In this document: positions 1-11,899 of the stretch, piece by piece
Numbering within the stretch: the first letter of the stretch is position 1
Layout of the letters: every line of letters starts with the position of its first letter
Assembly: GCF_023278565.1 (NCBI RefSeq)
Contig: NC_064681.1
Coordinates: 248,001 to 312,000, forward strand
Source: Colletotrichum lupini
Taxonomy: Eukaryota; Ascomycota; Sordariomycetes; Glomerellales; Glomerellaceae
Direction of reading: 5' to 3'
DNA: 64,000 bases
The notes under the pieces: generated by a model
The model's input: only the letters and a program-made list of their open reading frames with translations
What the model was told of the DNA's origin: nothing
Databases searched by the model: none
Translations under genes and position numbers: made by a program

Positions 1-269
1 CGGAACGCTAGCCCGTTAAGGAAAGACCCAGTATTAGGAAACACACAAAGACGACAATGGGACGACGTGCCATGAGACAACCCCAACTTCATTCATCCCT
101 TAGCAAAATGGTGCAGAATCGCCAAACCTGCATCTCGCCATAGTTACAATCGCAGAATTGGACACCTTCCAGAAGCTCGTTGCTTATCCGCAGGCTTCGC
201 TTCGATATTCGCACATTTGTCGGATTATTTAGGCACAAATTGTGGAATGGACCCCTGAGGTTTAGACCG

Positions 270-1772
270 ATGGTGAACCGAGGGCGTCTTTCGCCGGCAT
301 GCCTTCCATGCAGGGCAAGGAAACTCAAGGCAAGTTCTTTGGACCTACCGAGCATTCAAATTGCATACTTTCTGCTAGAAAACCTCCTTTGACTAACAGT
401 TATTCGCCGCTAGTGTGATCTTCAGCCAGATAGGTGTGGCCAGTGTGCCAGGGCTAGAATAATATGTCATGGATATCGGGACCCTGACGCTATCCAATTC
501 CGTAATGAAAACTTGTCGGCAGAAAAAAAGGTGACTGCATGTCGGAGCCGTATGCTACCTGCAGAAACTCATCCAGCCACTCTGGAGCTGAGCTGGGATA
601 CGCGAGCACGATACGCATTCTTCTCGACGTACATCCAAGGCTTTACTCGGAGCATGGGTGAGATAGCTTACCATTACCGGAACGCACAAACACTAGATCA
701 TCTTTCAGCGGGCGTCGAAGCAGCCAGTCTGGCTTTTTTGGCTGTTGAGCTCGACAGCCCAAATCTTCTCCTCCTGGCCAACTCAAGTTACGTCACGGCC
801 ATCCGGCGACTTAATCACACTCTCAGCTCACTCGATCCTGATGAAGCGGAAAGAGCTCTTCAAACCATCCTGCTGCTAGATATGTACGAAAAGCTTGTCC
901 ACCGGGATTCGGGAAAGTCTCAGGCATGGCTGAGTCACGCACAAGGTGGCTTGTCACTGGTCGGCGCCCGTGAGACGAGTATTGTGTCTACCCCAACAGG
1001 CTGCCAAGTTGCAGCTCGACTTGTGACGGCAGTGACGGTGAGCTGTGCCACAGTTGGAGATAGAATACCTCCAGAGCTTACGAAGGCCCGTCGAAATATT
1101 GGCTATCGTGTCAAGAGCGTGAAATGGACATTTCTAGGTGTCCTCGCGCAGATTGTCAACCTTAAGTCCGATATCGTTCACGGGAGAATCTCAACATTGG
1201 ACCTTCTTGTCAAGGCAAAAGGTCTCGACGAAAGAATCGATACGTTGGACAAGGCCCGCCCACCATCCTGGAAGCCAAAAACCATACAAGTCACTGCAGA
1301 TGAGCGAGTCCTGGGATTATCTTATGACATCTACCCGGACCACTACATCACTCAAGTCTCCAATGCAATCTGCACCATCCGCCTCATTCTTTATCACCTT
1401 CTCAAGACTTACGTCCCTGAGGAGAGTCGCCCGAAAGAGAACACCTTTCATGGAACGAATCGCGACTCGGTCAATCAGATGTGCGCCTCAGTGCCTCAAT
1501 TCATCTTACCAGGAGTACACAAAACAAATTCGTTGCCTTTCTCGCCTGTACAACGACTTCACTGCAGCACTTTCCTGGCGCCCCTTTATCTAATCAATCA
1601 AGTATCAGAAGATGAGAAAGTAAAAGCTTGGGTGCATCAATGTCTGAAGTTTATGTGGCAATCTGGACGACTCAAATCAGCAAAAGAAATACTTTATGTT
1701 ACACAAACAGCACCAGACCTAGATTACTGGACCGTGTTTGCAATGACCGGTAGCTACGCGCTTGGAGCCTAG
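270..1772 (+). CDS. Zn2Cys6 fungal transcription factor (472 aa, 2 exons)
   Basis: Two exons, 270-329 and 414-1772, give 472 residues. Joining them completes a Zn2Cys6 binuclear cluster at residues 11-38 with spacing C-X2-C-X6-C-X6-C-X2-C-X6-C; the third cysteine is the first codon of exon 2, so the intron is required. The 84-nt intron starts with GCAAGT, not GT, has a CTAAC branch site near 393 and ends TAG at 413, so it looks like a GC-AG intron. The start at 270 puts a typical short N-terminus before the cluster; an in-frame ATG at 180 is possible. The rest resembles the regulatory domain of fungal-specific transcription factors and has no other motif I can name. The family is nuclear and binds CGG-containing sites. 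The nearest neighbour is a reductase gene read towards it, 207 bp away, so it may regulate the adjacent metabolic genes; that is inference. Confidence 0.85.
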
Positions 1773-1979
1773 CAGAATGATCCTGGCTCTTGGATACCTC
1801 CTCAGTCATGAATAAAATGCAGAATGAGAAAAGTTCAGTTGTTCATCTAAAATAAATAAAACCTGTGTGAAAGAAGGAAATCCAAGCGTCCGCATCAATT
1901 CGAGGTCTTATCTGCAACAGCTCAATGGAAATCTTGGCCAAACTCGATTCATTATCGATGGGTGCGTATGAATCTCTGT

Positions 1980-3129
1980 CTATTCCTCTAATCCATCCAA
2001 TGATATAGTTGAGTCAACGACAGTCCTTTCATACGGAGTCCATTGTAAGCCCAGAATCTCCTTCGCCCGGGACGTGTTGTATCCAAAGGACCTTAAAGCC
2101 GGACTGGGCGCTCCTCCATAGCTACCAGGCTCTGGTAGCTTTTCCCGCATTGAAGGGAAGCTGTTCCAAAGTGCATTCGCCATCTCTTCATTGCTGTAGA
2201 AGCCGGCTGTTGTGAGAAAACGCTTGCCTCCGGCGCCCTGGACCTCCATGGCCCTTACGTGTGCCAGGGCGACGTCACGGACGTCAACCCAGAGCGGCAA
2301 ACCTGTGGGCGGCAGACCTGCCTTGTGCTTTCCCAGAATGACTTCCGCCAGAAGCTTGTTCGAAGTGTTGATTGCGGAGAGGGACTTGACCGGCAATTTC
2401 ACGGGACCATAGATCATGGGCGGGCAGATTGTGGACAGAGTAAAGCTTGGCTGCTCGGTCTCGATAAAGTTCCAGGCCGCCCTTTCGGCGAAGACTTTTG
2501 AAGCAACGTATGCCATCATGCCATTCGAGTAGGCATCTTCAAGAGTCACTGGGCTCCAGTCTTCCTCTGAGTACGTCTTTTCTGCGCCCATTGATGCAAG
2601 CCCAGGATTCAGAATGGCTGCGAAGGAGGAGGTCACGACGACACGCTTGACATTGGGGCAAGAATCCTTGATCGCCTTGAGAACGCCTGTTGTACCAAGG
2701 ACAGCTGGATCAATGAGATCTTTTTTTGGGTCGGTGACATTGTAATGGAACTATGCATTGTTTAGTAGGAAGTTTACAAGACGGTAAAAGTCAAGTTTCC
2801 CGGAGACTTACTGGGCTTGCCACGTGTATCACAGCTTCGAGTCCAAGAGAGCTCAGACCTTCGAAAGCCCCATGCGCCGCAATATCTGGGACAATCACAG
2901 TGTTGAAATTGTCATGAGAAACGTCTGTGTAAGCATCCAGTACCGCTTGAGCCTTTTCCTGAGATCGGACAGTGGTGATAACGGAGTGACCACGCTTCAA
3001 CAGAGTGTCAATGACATGACCGGCCACGAAGCCAGTGCCTCCTATGTTCCAAACAGGTTTTTCATTAGCCTAAGGTAATATCACTCTCATCATACACTAA
3101 ATCGTACCGGTAACAAGAACTTTCGTCAT
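1980..3129 (-). CDS. GRE2-like NAD(P)-dependent ketone/aldehyde reductase, extended SDR (340 aa, 3 exons)
   Basis: Minus-strand exons 3129-3108, 3041-2812 and 2750-1980 give 340 residues, the usual size for GRE2/dihydroflavonol-reductase-like extended SDRs. The tiny first exon encodes MTKVLVTG, and splicing across 3107-3042 restores the nucleotide-binding motif TGGTGFVAGH (residues 7-16). The second intron is 2811-2751. The catalytic pair Tyr165 and Lys169 lies in YVASK, with the Ser/Thr patch at 124-126. Early residues VRSQEKA and the VVPDI-like stretch resemble yeast Gre2. Family members reduce carbonyls such as methylglyoxal or ketones with NADPH in the cytosol; the substrate here is unknown. 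It is divergent from the NmrA-like gene across 810 bp and convergent with the Zn2Cys6 gene. A TTATAAA box lies about 120 bp upstream on its strand. Confidence 0.92.
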
Positions 3130-3939
3130 GATTGTGTGTGATAATAATGTAGGAGATGGAGAAAGTGCTCGCGTTGCGTTTGTGGATGGCTTGTATGATC
3201 GAGAGACGGAACTTGAGAAGCAATCGTGAGGCTTTTTCAGCAGTTTATAAGTCGACTGCTTTATCATTCGCCATTGTAATTAAGCCATGCGTACTTCCTG
3301 ATGAAAATCAGGAGAATGGTAGGCGTCAGGTCCGGATGACGAAGCAGAGTGAGCCCAGCAAGCAATGGACCTTTCTCAGTGGTTCGACCTTAGCTTCCAT
3401 GAGCTTCCAAGACATTGCAGAATCAGTCATGAATCTTGCAATTACGGAGTCACTGGCCCTGGAATACCCCTACCATCAGCACAAGGTTCGAAATGGCTTG
3501 TAGGGCGTGATGAATGCCGTAACGCTAGCCATTTCCGGACACGGACATCGTTTTTCAGAGCGAGCTAGGAACTGGCGGGTGGGGAAAATAGTCCGGCGCT
3601 TCGTGTCCGTGTCGGTAATACCACGACATTACTCAAAATGGTGCTGACAGTTAACTCCATTAGCTCCGATATATGGTTCATCGCGGTTGACTTACATTGA
3701 AATATCTCAAGACCACGTCTGATTTCAAAGCAAGTAAGTTTATCAGAAGAATTAAATACGTCGGCGCGCCAGATTACAGTCATTTGAATTACCACTTCAA
3801 AAATGAGTTAGATATCATACGCATTGCATCCTAATCTCCCGGCCTATTTAACCGCCACTACAAAAGTTCCCGTCGGACTTCATTGGTCTCGAAGTTGCCT
3901 CATAGTCTTTTCGTTAACTTCATCCCAACTAGGGGCAAA
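3130..3939. promoter_or_regulatory. Divergent promoter region between the reductase and the NmrA-like gene
   Basis: These 810 bp separate two genes read outwards, so they must carry both promoters. TTATAAA-like sequence near 3245-3252 faces the reductase, and TATTTAA near 3844-3850 faces the NmrA-like gene about 90 bp before its ATG. Short open frames here have no coding character. No other structure was seen. Confidence 0.5.
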
Positions 3940-5007
3940 ATGGTGGGAGGCTTTGCACGAGATGCTCCTAATGGGTTCGAGAACTACATTCATAAGGTAG
4001 CCATTGTAGAAGTAAGTTTTTCCGGATACGTTCTGCATGTGGATATGAGCTATAGTTAAGGTAATAACTTGCAGGCTGGCGGTAACATTGGGAAAGCCAT
4101 CGCAGAGGAACTCCTAAAGACAGGGAAGCATACAGTGACCGCCATCACGCGTAAAGAAAGCACCAGTACCCTGCCGTATGGTGTCGAGAAGGCTTTAGTC
4201 AATTACGAGGACACAAAGTCTTTGGTCGCAGCTCTCAATGGCCAAGACTTCCTCATCATCACGCTTTCACTGAGCGCTTCTCCGGGTACTCACACGTCTC
4301 TGGTTCAAGCTGCTGCTGAGGCAGGCGTTCCATACGTCATGCCTAACGGTATCAACGCACACAGCGCAGCAATCAGGAAGGACATTCCTGTCACAAACGC
4401 CGTCATGGAGAACATCGCCGAGGTTCAGAAAGCGGGCCTGACTTCGATCACGCTGATGAACGGGTTTTGGTACGAGTACAGCCTCGTCGCTGGTTCAGCC
4501 ACCTTTGGGTTCGACTTGAAGAATCGTACCATCACTTTGTATGACGACGGTGACCAAGCTATCAAGGTCTCTACATGGGCACAATGTGGTCGCGCCGTGG
4601 CATCTATGTTGAGTCACAAGATCCTCCCCGAGAACGCCGACGATAACTCGACAACCATCTCCCAATTTCATAACAAGACTGTCTTTGCGTCAAGCTTCAA
4701 GGTCAGCCAGCGCGATATGCTGGAGAGTGTCAAACGAGTGACGGGGACAACGGATGCTGACTGGAGGATTGATCATGAGACAACCAAGAAGAGGTACAAT
4801 GACGGTCTTAAAGAGCTAAAACAAGGCAATCATGAGGGCTTTTATAAGTTGATGTACGCCCGGGTGTTCCAGCCGACCGATGATGCGGACTTCCAGTCTG
4901 ACAACGATCTTTTGCAACTGCCAATCGAAGACTTGGATGAAGCTACGCGCACTGCCGTATCAATGTCGAGAGCCTCCGCAAACGATAGCGAGGCCAATCG
5001 GCACTAA
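3940..5007 (+). CDS. NmrA-like / isoflavone-reductase-like NAD(P)-binding protein (334 aa, 2 exons)
   Basis: Exon 1 is 3940-4011 and exon 2 is 4075-5007, joined across a 63-nt intron (GTAAGT...GCAG). Splicing creates KVAIVEAGGNIGKAIAEELL at residues 19-38, a beta-alpha-beta dinucleotide fold start, followed by TGKHTVTAITR. The next strand-turn units (ALNGQDFLIITLS, AGVPYVMPNG) match atypical SDRs of the NmrA/phenylcoumaran-reductase type, and the length fits. The glycine motif is slightly unusual, with Glu-Ala where Gly-Ala is expected. NmrA itself is a redox-sensing nitrogen regulator, while most fungal relatives are uncharacterised oxidoreductases, so function is not assigned. It is cytosolic by absence of a signal peptide. 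Its divergent partner is also an NAD(P)-dependent enzyme, which suggests a shared pathway. Confidence 0.88.
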
Positions 5008-5151
5008 TCACAAAAACGCTCGATATTACTTACATCTGATTCCTTTCGCAAACATCCTCTACTCGAGATCTTCATCATGCCCCCTTCTAGAAAAAGTACA
5101 CTTCACCCTACCATCACATTTGTCATTCAATCTCATAGTTCAGAGAGAAAA

Positions 5152-5508
5152 TCATTTGCCAAGGGCGGCTTGCTTCTCTTTGGCTGCCTTCTCCGCCTCA
5201 AGAGTTTCTGCCCAGGTCATCTTGGATATGCGCGGAGGAGGGTCTCGTTGTCCCTTGGAATTCCGAGGGACACTACTTGCTGCGACACAATCAGGGCCAT
5301 CGGAATGATAAGAGCGGCTATCAGCTTGAATGATATTAGTGGCTTAACACATCAAGAGAGATTCGATGTCTACAAACCCATTGTGTTTGTAACAGACAAT
5401 GCCACCTTGTCGGCCGTCTCGCCCAAAGACTTCAACTAGATAACGTCAGCACATGGAGGGTACAAGGTTGCAACCAGTCCAAGAGCGTATATTACTTACG
5501 AAGCCCAT
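5152..5508 (-). CDS. Small conserved-looking protein of 79 aa in three exons
   Basis: No long open frame marks this gene. On the minus strand ATGGGCTTC at 5508-5500 is followed by a canonical intron (GTAAGT at 5499, GCTGAC branch, TAG at 5436), exon 5435-5378, a second intron 5377-5325 (GTTTGT, CTAAT branch, CAAG) and exon 5324-5152 ending in TGA. The product starts MGFLKSLGETADKVALSVTN and ends with a charged Ala/Lys/Glu-rich helix containing KMTWAETLEAEKAAKEKQAA. It has no signal peptide or membrane segment, so it is probably a soluble intracellular protein. I do not recognise the family. The two consistent introns and kept phase are the evidence that it is real. It is tail-to-tail with the NmrA-like gene, 144 bp apart. 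Confidence 0.65.
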
Positions 5509-8304
5509 GTTTAGAATAATGCAGATTCGGAAATTAAAGGATGAGATGGAATTGTACTTGATCGCACAATGCGCCGATAAATCGGTGAACGTGTGGGCAA
5601 GGTCGTCTCTTATCTATCCAAGTTTTGTTTCGTGGTTTCCTGCTTTCGACGACTATCTTCTAGCAAGCCGCACAGCCGCAATGCTACGCACATCGGCTAG
5701 AAAACAAACCATTCGTCGTCAATGACAGGTTGCGTCATTTTTGGGCGCATCCGACCACCTGAGCAACTGGCTATTGTTATGCCAAGGGGAATTTAACGCC
5801 AATTCAAGTTTGGAGGCGCTGCGCCGCTGACACTTGGCATAATCGCCATGTGAACAGCCAGGAAAGAAGTGAATGGTGGGATTGATGTTCGGAATTTGTC
5901 GATAGGCTCCCAAGCAAGGTTAGCCGATACGCCCGAGTTATATGGCTTACTGTGCTCTCCGCCCCCAACCTCCTTGATAACGACACCTTCAATTACGTAT
6001 GACGTTTTCAATTCTGACATCCAGGAGAAAAGAAAAGAAAATCTGTCCCTGCCCAACCATGTTCCTTCTACCATAGTATATTTAATTGCCTTTGGTATAA
6101 TCAACCTAGAGGTCTTGAAAATGAAGATTGAGATGTCTGTGCTAGTCAATGTTTGTCGGCATTTCTTCGGCAGTATCAGCTCGATTCACGGTCACGACAG
6201 GGGCGATACTACCTGCGCCTAGTTTCGATGATTCCCAGCGCAGTCTCTTTTGAATAAAGTAAGCCGATTCGTCTTGTGCGAAATACTGACGAGCGGATTC
6301 ACTTCTTTGGGACAGGGGACGCGACTATCATAAGGAAACCAACAAAGCAAGAAGGCGCGGGCATGGGTGACGGCAACGGTCGCTTCAACGATGTTGTTCG
6401 CAGCTCTGAATGTAGTTGAAGACAGTGTTGGCTGGACTTGAAACTGTATCAAATCAGTCACTCAGTACGAAAATTTGGACTTGGAAGGGTCGCTAGTGAA
6501 CAAAAATGCCAACATAGAAAGGCCTGGATGCTATGTGGTCGACTCATAGCTGAAGTTCGTTTTCTTCACACAACGTCACCTACAGTACTTGACCATTGCA
6601 TTCAAATTGAGAAGACGAATCTGGTTTTATGAAAGGGAGATATTTGCTGGGAAAGGCTGAGATTCTGAACAGTTCTTGAGAAGAGGCCAACAGTCAGACT
6701 TTGGAATATTAGTCATACCGCCATATCCAGTAGTATTGCGATACTATAGGGATATAGAGAAGATCGTGGTGTTCCGATACTTTTTCGTGACAGTGGTTTT
6801 CTTCATGGAATAATTACCTGAACTTACCTGCCGGAAAACGGCACAAATGAGGATCACGGCAGCCCTACCACGAAATCTCCTCGTTTTAGAAAATCTAGTC
6901 TCGTCAGGTTTCAGTGCAAGCCGGAATTGCCGCATGAAGAGTTACCGGTGCACTTGCCCACGTGCTTGATACTTCCTATCTATCAGTGCCCCCATATTTG
7001 CGACATTGTGAGGTTTATGCTAAATCAGAGTAACAGGGGTGGATTACTGCAGGCAACAACTCTCGTCTCGGTGTAGTACGTTACATCGCTGCGAGATACA
7101 TGAAGGTATCTACATAGGTATGCGAGAAGATACATTGTTTTTGGTGCACTTTATGACGCGAGACTGCGTTTCCAATTCTCTAAGATACGTGTGAAGTGTT
7201 GTCGGGCATCAGTCGCTGAGAATTTCATTGGCTCTGATTTCTGCTCGCCGAACATTGACAAGACTCAATCCGGCCTTCTGCATCTCGAGAGTACGTGTCT
7301 ACGTGAAAATACCGTGTCATAAGTTCTCGAAAATCACGCAGAACGCTTTTCAACTAGTAATATCAATTTTTCGGCCCAACCTTATTGACGCCCGCTTGCA
7401 ATCAACTTGCACATCTCGGATTCTCGGCGACACCAAGTCGCGTCCTCATGCCGAACAATTGACCGAATGTGCGAATAATGTCGATTGAAGGCGATCATTT
7501 CCCCCCAAAAGAAATTGCGTGTTGATCCTTTGATCTGCAGTCTTTCCGTGGTGGCCTTTCCGAGGACGGACTATCGTTGACAAGCATTGTCAGAAGAAGC
7601 AACAGGACGTGTACTTTCCAGGCTTTGGGCAGCGTGGAGCACCTACCTGTAGGTAGCTCAGAGTAATTGATTTCATCTCTCTTCACAATCTCAGCGAACG
7701 AGTATGACGTCTGTTCCCTCAACCCGGGTCGCTCCTGTCGGATCAAGTGTGACTTGAACTTATCAAGTAGGTAGTTCATTTACAGAGGCTGTAGTTCACC
7801 ATGTCAAGTCAGAGAATTCCAGGCTTTCAGTACCCGTGTCTTGAGTTTTCATTTTGACTTCATCTCTCATACGAATCATCATACATTCCTATCCAATGTT
7901 TGACTTCGGTTCCTGACTTTTGGGTTGTCTGAGTCGTTGAACCTCTAGTAAAGCCTACCAAGGTAGAGTTGCTGTAAAGGGCTTTATTCCCGCAATTTGG
8001 CATTGACTGTCATCTCCTTTTTGGGAAAGATCTTCGTCTTTAAGTTTTGCAATTGGCATCCCGGGACTTGGGGTTGTTGAATCGAACATTCCCTCTGCAC
8101 CACTTATTGTATTGCTCCATGTGGTCGTTTCCAAGGGCGAATCCCCTCGCGCTTCTCCAACATGCGGTGCAATATAACTTCTCAAAGCGCGGGGTGTACT
8201 AAGTCTCTGTGCGAAAATCTCTGTAGTATAAGCGAGCATTTACCACGAACGTCTTAGTTGAGATCTATTGTAATTACTCGGCGCGCACCTTGATGGCACC
8301 TTCT

Positions 8305-8340
8305 GCCGTGAAGCCGAGAGAAAATACTCGGCTTCACGGC
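8305..8340. repeat. Perfect 14-bp inverted repeat with 8-nt loop
   Basis: The arm GCCGTGAAGCCGAG (8305-8318) is repeated exactly in inverted orientation at 8327-8340, with an 8-nt AT-rich loop. No flanking target duplication or longer repeat was seen, so it cannot be assigned to a transposon. Confidence 0.9.
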
Positions 8341-8446
8341 CGGTGAGTGGCAACACTTTCTACGCAACCGTCAAACTCGACCAATCCAGCAACACCGACT
8401 ACCGTCCGGCGAAATCACGTCTGATTGACCTTGACCCGAGGGCCTG

Positions 8447-8474
8447 GAAATAACGGAGTTGAAATAACGGAGTT
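8447..8474. repeat. Tandem duplication of a 14-bp unit
   Basis: GAAATAACGGAGTT occurs twice head to tail (8447-8460 and 8461-8474). It lies in non-coding sequence 107 bp after the inverted repeat. Confidence 0.9.
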
Positions 8475-9551
8475 GCTCCGCCTTGGTCGATTTCGCTGCA
8501 CGGGCAGCCGTATACGGCACTACCGGCATCGTGAGCGGTAGAAGAGAAAGCTCCATGGCTGCCCCGGACCCAGCCTCCAAAGACGCAATTGAGAAAAAGA
8601 AATTTTCCACCCAATCACGAAAGCAGCATCAGACTCACTTGCGCTAGTACACTTAACAGAAAGGATTTGAGCGAAATTGGCGCTGAAGATCGAAGGGGGT
8701 TGGAAGGTTTGAGGCCGGTGGAGATATTGGTAGAAATTCTATTCCGAATTGATATGTGATAGTACCACCCGATTGACTCCATGTCCAACTTGCTCCAGGT
8801 TCCAACTACCGCAAGGATCTTCAGGGTCTCTTGTCGAGTCGACTCATTAGACTTTCCCATACTGATGAAATCACCCTGACAGCCACGTCAGCCTTGTGGC
8901 ATATCGGATTGACCCGAATGAAAGCGCGAGCCCAACTCACGGCATGTTCCGTGGTGTTAGTTGCGCCTGGACTTGTTGCATCAACAGACTAATTCGTAAC
9001 AACCAGAGAGGTACTGGCTACCTAATGTACAACAGATCGACTACTCGATCACATGATTAAGTCCAAGTGCGATAAGGTTGATAGCATCACCCACCCACCA
9101 GCTCCATCTCCATATCGTACGCTGTCAGAAATGACATGCGTTTAGCGAACAGCAAACAACTCGCACCAAGCTTTCAACCCGCGGTGCCAAGATGGGCAAT
9201 AACCCTAATCAATGACTTCCTCCGCGTTTTCAATAACACTTGTGGCTCGAGTTACGTTATAGCAACTCGGTTGCTCCCTTCTGCTTTGTGTAGAATCTTG
9301 TGACTTGTGATGAAATATATATCCACTGGGTGACTGGTCGCCAGTGAACTGTTGAAACTCTAATTAGAGTGTCCCATGGCATAAACTAAGCAGTGTCTCT
9401 CGACGGCGGTGAGTACCCGGGCCCGTGCTTTTATATCTTGCCTGCCGCGCTGGAATATGGGATGTGGGCGGGATGACCCTTTGTCGTTATCAGAACCTTT
9501 GAGCACGTTTTTCATTTGGCAAATCACTTCATTCTTAGTCGGATGTCATAC

Positions 9552-9565
9552 ACACGAGACGTTTA
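9552..9565. repeat. LINE target-site duplication, left copy
   Basis: ACACGAGACGTTTA here is identical to 23424-23437 at the other side of the transposon island. The last four bases merge with the A-rich 3' tail of the LINE, so the duplication may be a few bases shorter. Confidence 0.85.
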
Positions 9566-11029
9566 TTTATTTGTTTATTTATACTATTTTACGCCGTGAT
9601 GTCCTCAAGTAAGGCAAAAGGCAACTATATCGCGTTAAAATTATAAAACCGTATACTATGCCCCGTAGAGCCTATATAATACCCTCCTATAAAATAATAT
9701 AATATATACTCTAAGATTAACCCTTCTACCTAAGCATGGCCCCCTATAATATCTTATAACCTAGGGTAAATATACCCGGCGAGGTTCGAGCATTGCGCTA
9801 GTAATATAATAGACTAACTAAGTAGTATTCTATATATTTATAAAAAGACCGTCGTCGTACTATAATAAGCATTACTACCCGAAGTAAAGAGTCTAGCTCC
9901 TTTAGTAAATAGAGGAAGAGTAGTATAGTATAAAGTAATAAGGTAAGGGGAGGAGGTATATAATATATATTATATTATAAGGTAATATAATATGTTATAT
10001 AGTGAGGTAAAGTGTTAATATAACGTAAATAAAGAGTAATACTACTATTAATACCGCTATATATAAATATAAGCTTCGCAAGGCCGACGGGGTATATAGC
10101 CTATTACGTATCCTAGTTAAATAAGCCGTATCGACGTGCTCGCCCTATAAAATTAATATTTACTAGGGGAGCTAACGGCCGTATTAATAAACCTACTATA
10201 ATAGGGGGGTTTAGCTTAAAAAGGTCTACTCTAAATAGTTAGTTAAGATACGAACTATATAACACGTCCTATTACGTTAGTTCGTTAGTATAAGAGCTAA
10301 GGGGGGCACCCCGAGACCTCTACTATAGCCGTACTATTTAATAATAAATATAGGTCTAGTATTACTATAGCTAATTCCGCGCGCGCTAACCCGATTCTAA
10401 TAAATATCGGTTTATTTTAGGTAAATATTAGTAAAGAACTAGGAGCTCTGTAGTAATATAATATAAGTAAACTAGTTTTTATTAAGTTAACGCCGGACGA
10501 AGTTAGTTCGGGCGAACTATAGCGTGCCCCTGCGCGAGATAAGATAGTAATAATAAATATAGTTAAGTACCTTCTCCTTTTTATATAAGTAGCGGAGGTT
10601 AGTATTATTATAATTATATAAGTAGTAATATATAGCGTAGTCCTTATAGCTAGACTTAGTTAAAAAGAGCTAATAAAGCTAGCGTTGCGTAAGTAACTTT
10701 AACTTAGGGCTCGCTATACTATTAATAAGTAAGGCAAGGGCCCTATAAGAGTCTAATTAATAATCCTCTTACTAGCCCCGAAGTGTAGTTAGCTATCTCT
10801 CCCGGGTACGACGCTTAATATAAGTAGTAGTTAGGGGGCGTATAAATAAGTTAGGGGGACTTATAATAATACCCTTTTTAGCTAACCGGTCCGCTATCTC
10901 GTTCCCTATAATACCCTTATAGCTAGGTATTTAGTAAGAGGTAACGGGGACCCTAGCGTTCTTAATAAGCTCCTTAAACTTAAAAATAGTATATTAAAAA
11001 AATAAGGGGGGGGTACTATTTAGGTACTT

Positions 11030-11167
11030 AATAATAGCCTAGTTATTTAAGTAGACCGTAATAGTTATAATAGACTTATTTTTAAGCCTTAGCGCCGCGC
11101 GGAGACCTATAATAGCCCCTTCTATCTTAGTATTAAAGACCTCGGCCCGGGGGAGGTAGTAGTACCC
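11030..11167 (-). pseudogene. RNase H remnant of the LINE
   Basis: On the minus strand a broken frame reads AEVFNTKIEGAIIGLRAALR and then TVYLNN before a stop. This matches the RNase H core of Tad-type LINEs, an acidic-helix Glu followed by a strand ending in a Leu-Asp-Asn-like motif; the Asp is now Asn, as expected from G-to-A change. It lies downstream of the reverse transcriptase, as in the family. Confidence 0.6.
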
Positions 11168-11899
11168 GAGATAAATTAATTACGGTCCTTAGTAAATAGT
11201 ATACCTAAAGCCCGTAGCCTCTAAAGTTATTTATAACCTATTTATATAGGCTATAATATATATAATAAGGAGAGATTCGTACTATTCGTAATAGCTTTAT
11301 ATCTCTTCTATTCTAGTTACCTCTTAGGTACTACTAAAGTTATTTATAATTAAGAAGTTGCGGGGTAGTAAGGCTAGTTACGGGGGACGTTCGACTTAAC
11401 TAGTTACCTAAATAAGCGTAGTTAAGTAAAAAGGGTTCTTATAGTTATATAGTAGCTTATAATTATAGATCCTCTAAGCTAGGGGATAAGAGTAGTTTAG
11501 CGTAAAAAGCCTAATAATATAGCGGTTTTTAAAGGAGTTTAAGAAAAGCTCTATTAATAGAGTGCTCGCTTCGCATAGTAGCGCCGTAACTAGTATAGTC
11601 CGCTATACTAAAAGGGAGCCCCTTAAAATAATATTAATAAGGGTCTAGAGGGTCCTAATAACCGACTTTAGCCCGTATTAAACTTCTAGTTAGGTACATA
11701 TCTCGGAGTTAACCTTAACTTTAAAAGTAAGTCGGGTCGGGCCGGGGTACTATAGCTTAGCGCCGTATAGGGCCTTAAGGATAACGATAGTATAAATCGC
11801 CTTATATATAATAGCGGGGGGCGTACTATTAAAGACTTTATTAAAACCTTTAATATAGCTAGCTATAGACCTAGCTTTACTTCGGTAGTTAGCGATATA

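Larger units (their letters stand above)
5509..9551. other. Gene-poor stretch with normal composition, no supported gene
   Basis: About 4 kb with ordinary base composition but no gene I can support. It holds only short open frames. Two have some protein-like character on the minus strand: a possible terminal exon ending with TAG at 6144-6142, and a 94-codon frame at 7955-8239. It also contains a perfect hairpin (8305-8340) and a 14-bp tandem duplication (8447-8474), listed separately. It may be the remains of decayed genes next to the transposon island. Confidence 0.4.

Noticed and set aside
7955..8239. 94-codon minus-strand frame beginning MLAYTTEIFAQRLSTP
   Set aside because: Some protein-like character but no motif, no clear upstream signals and no convincing splice partner.
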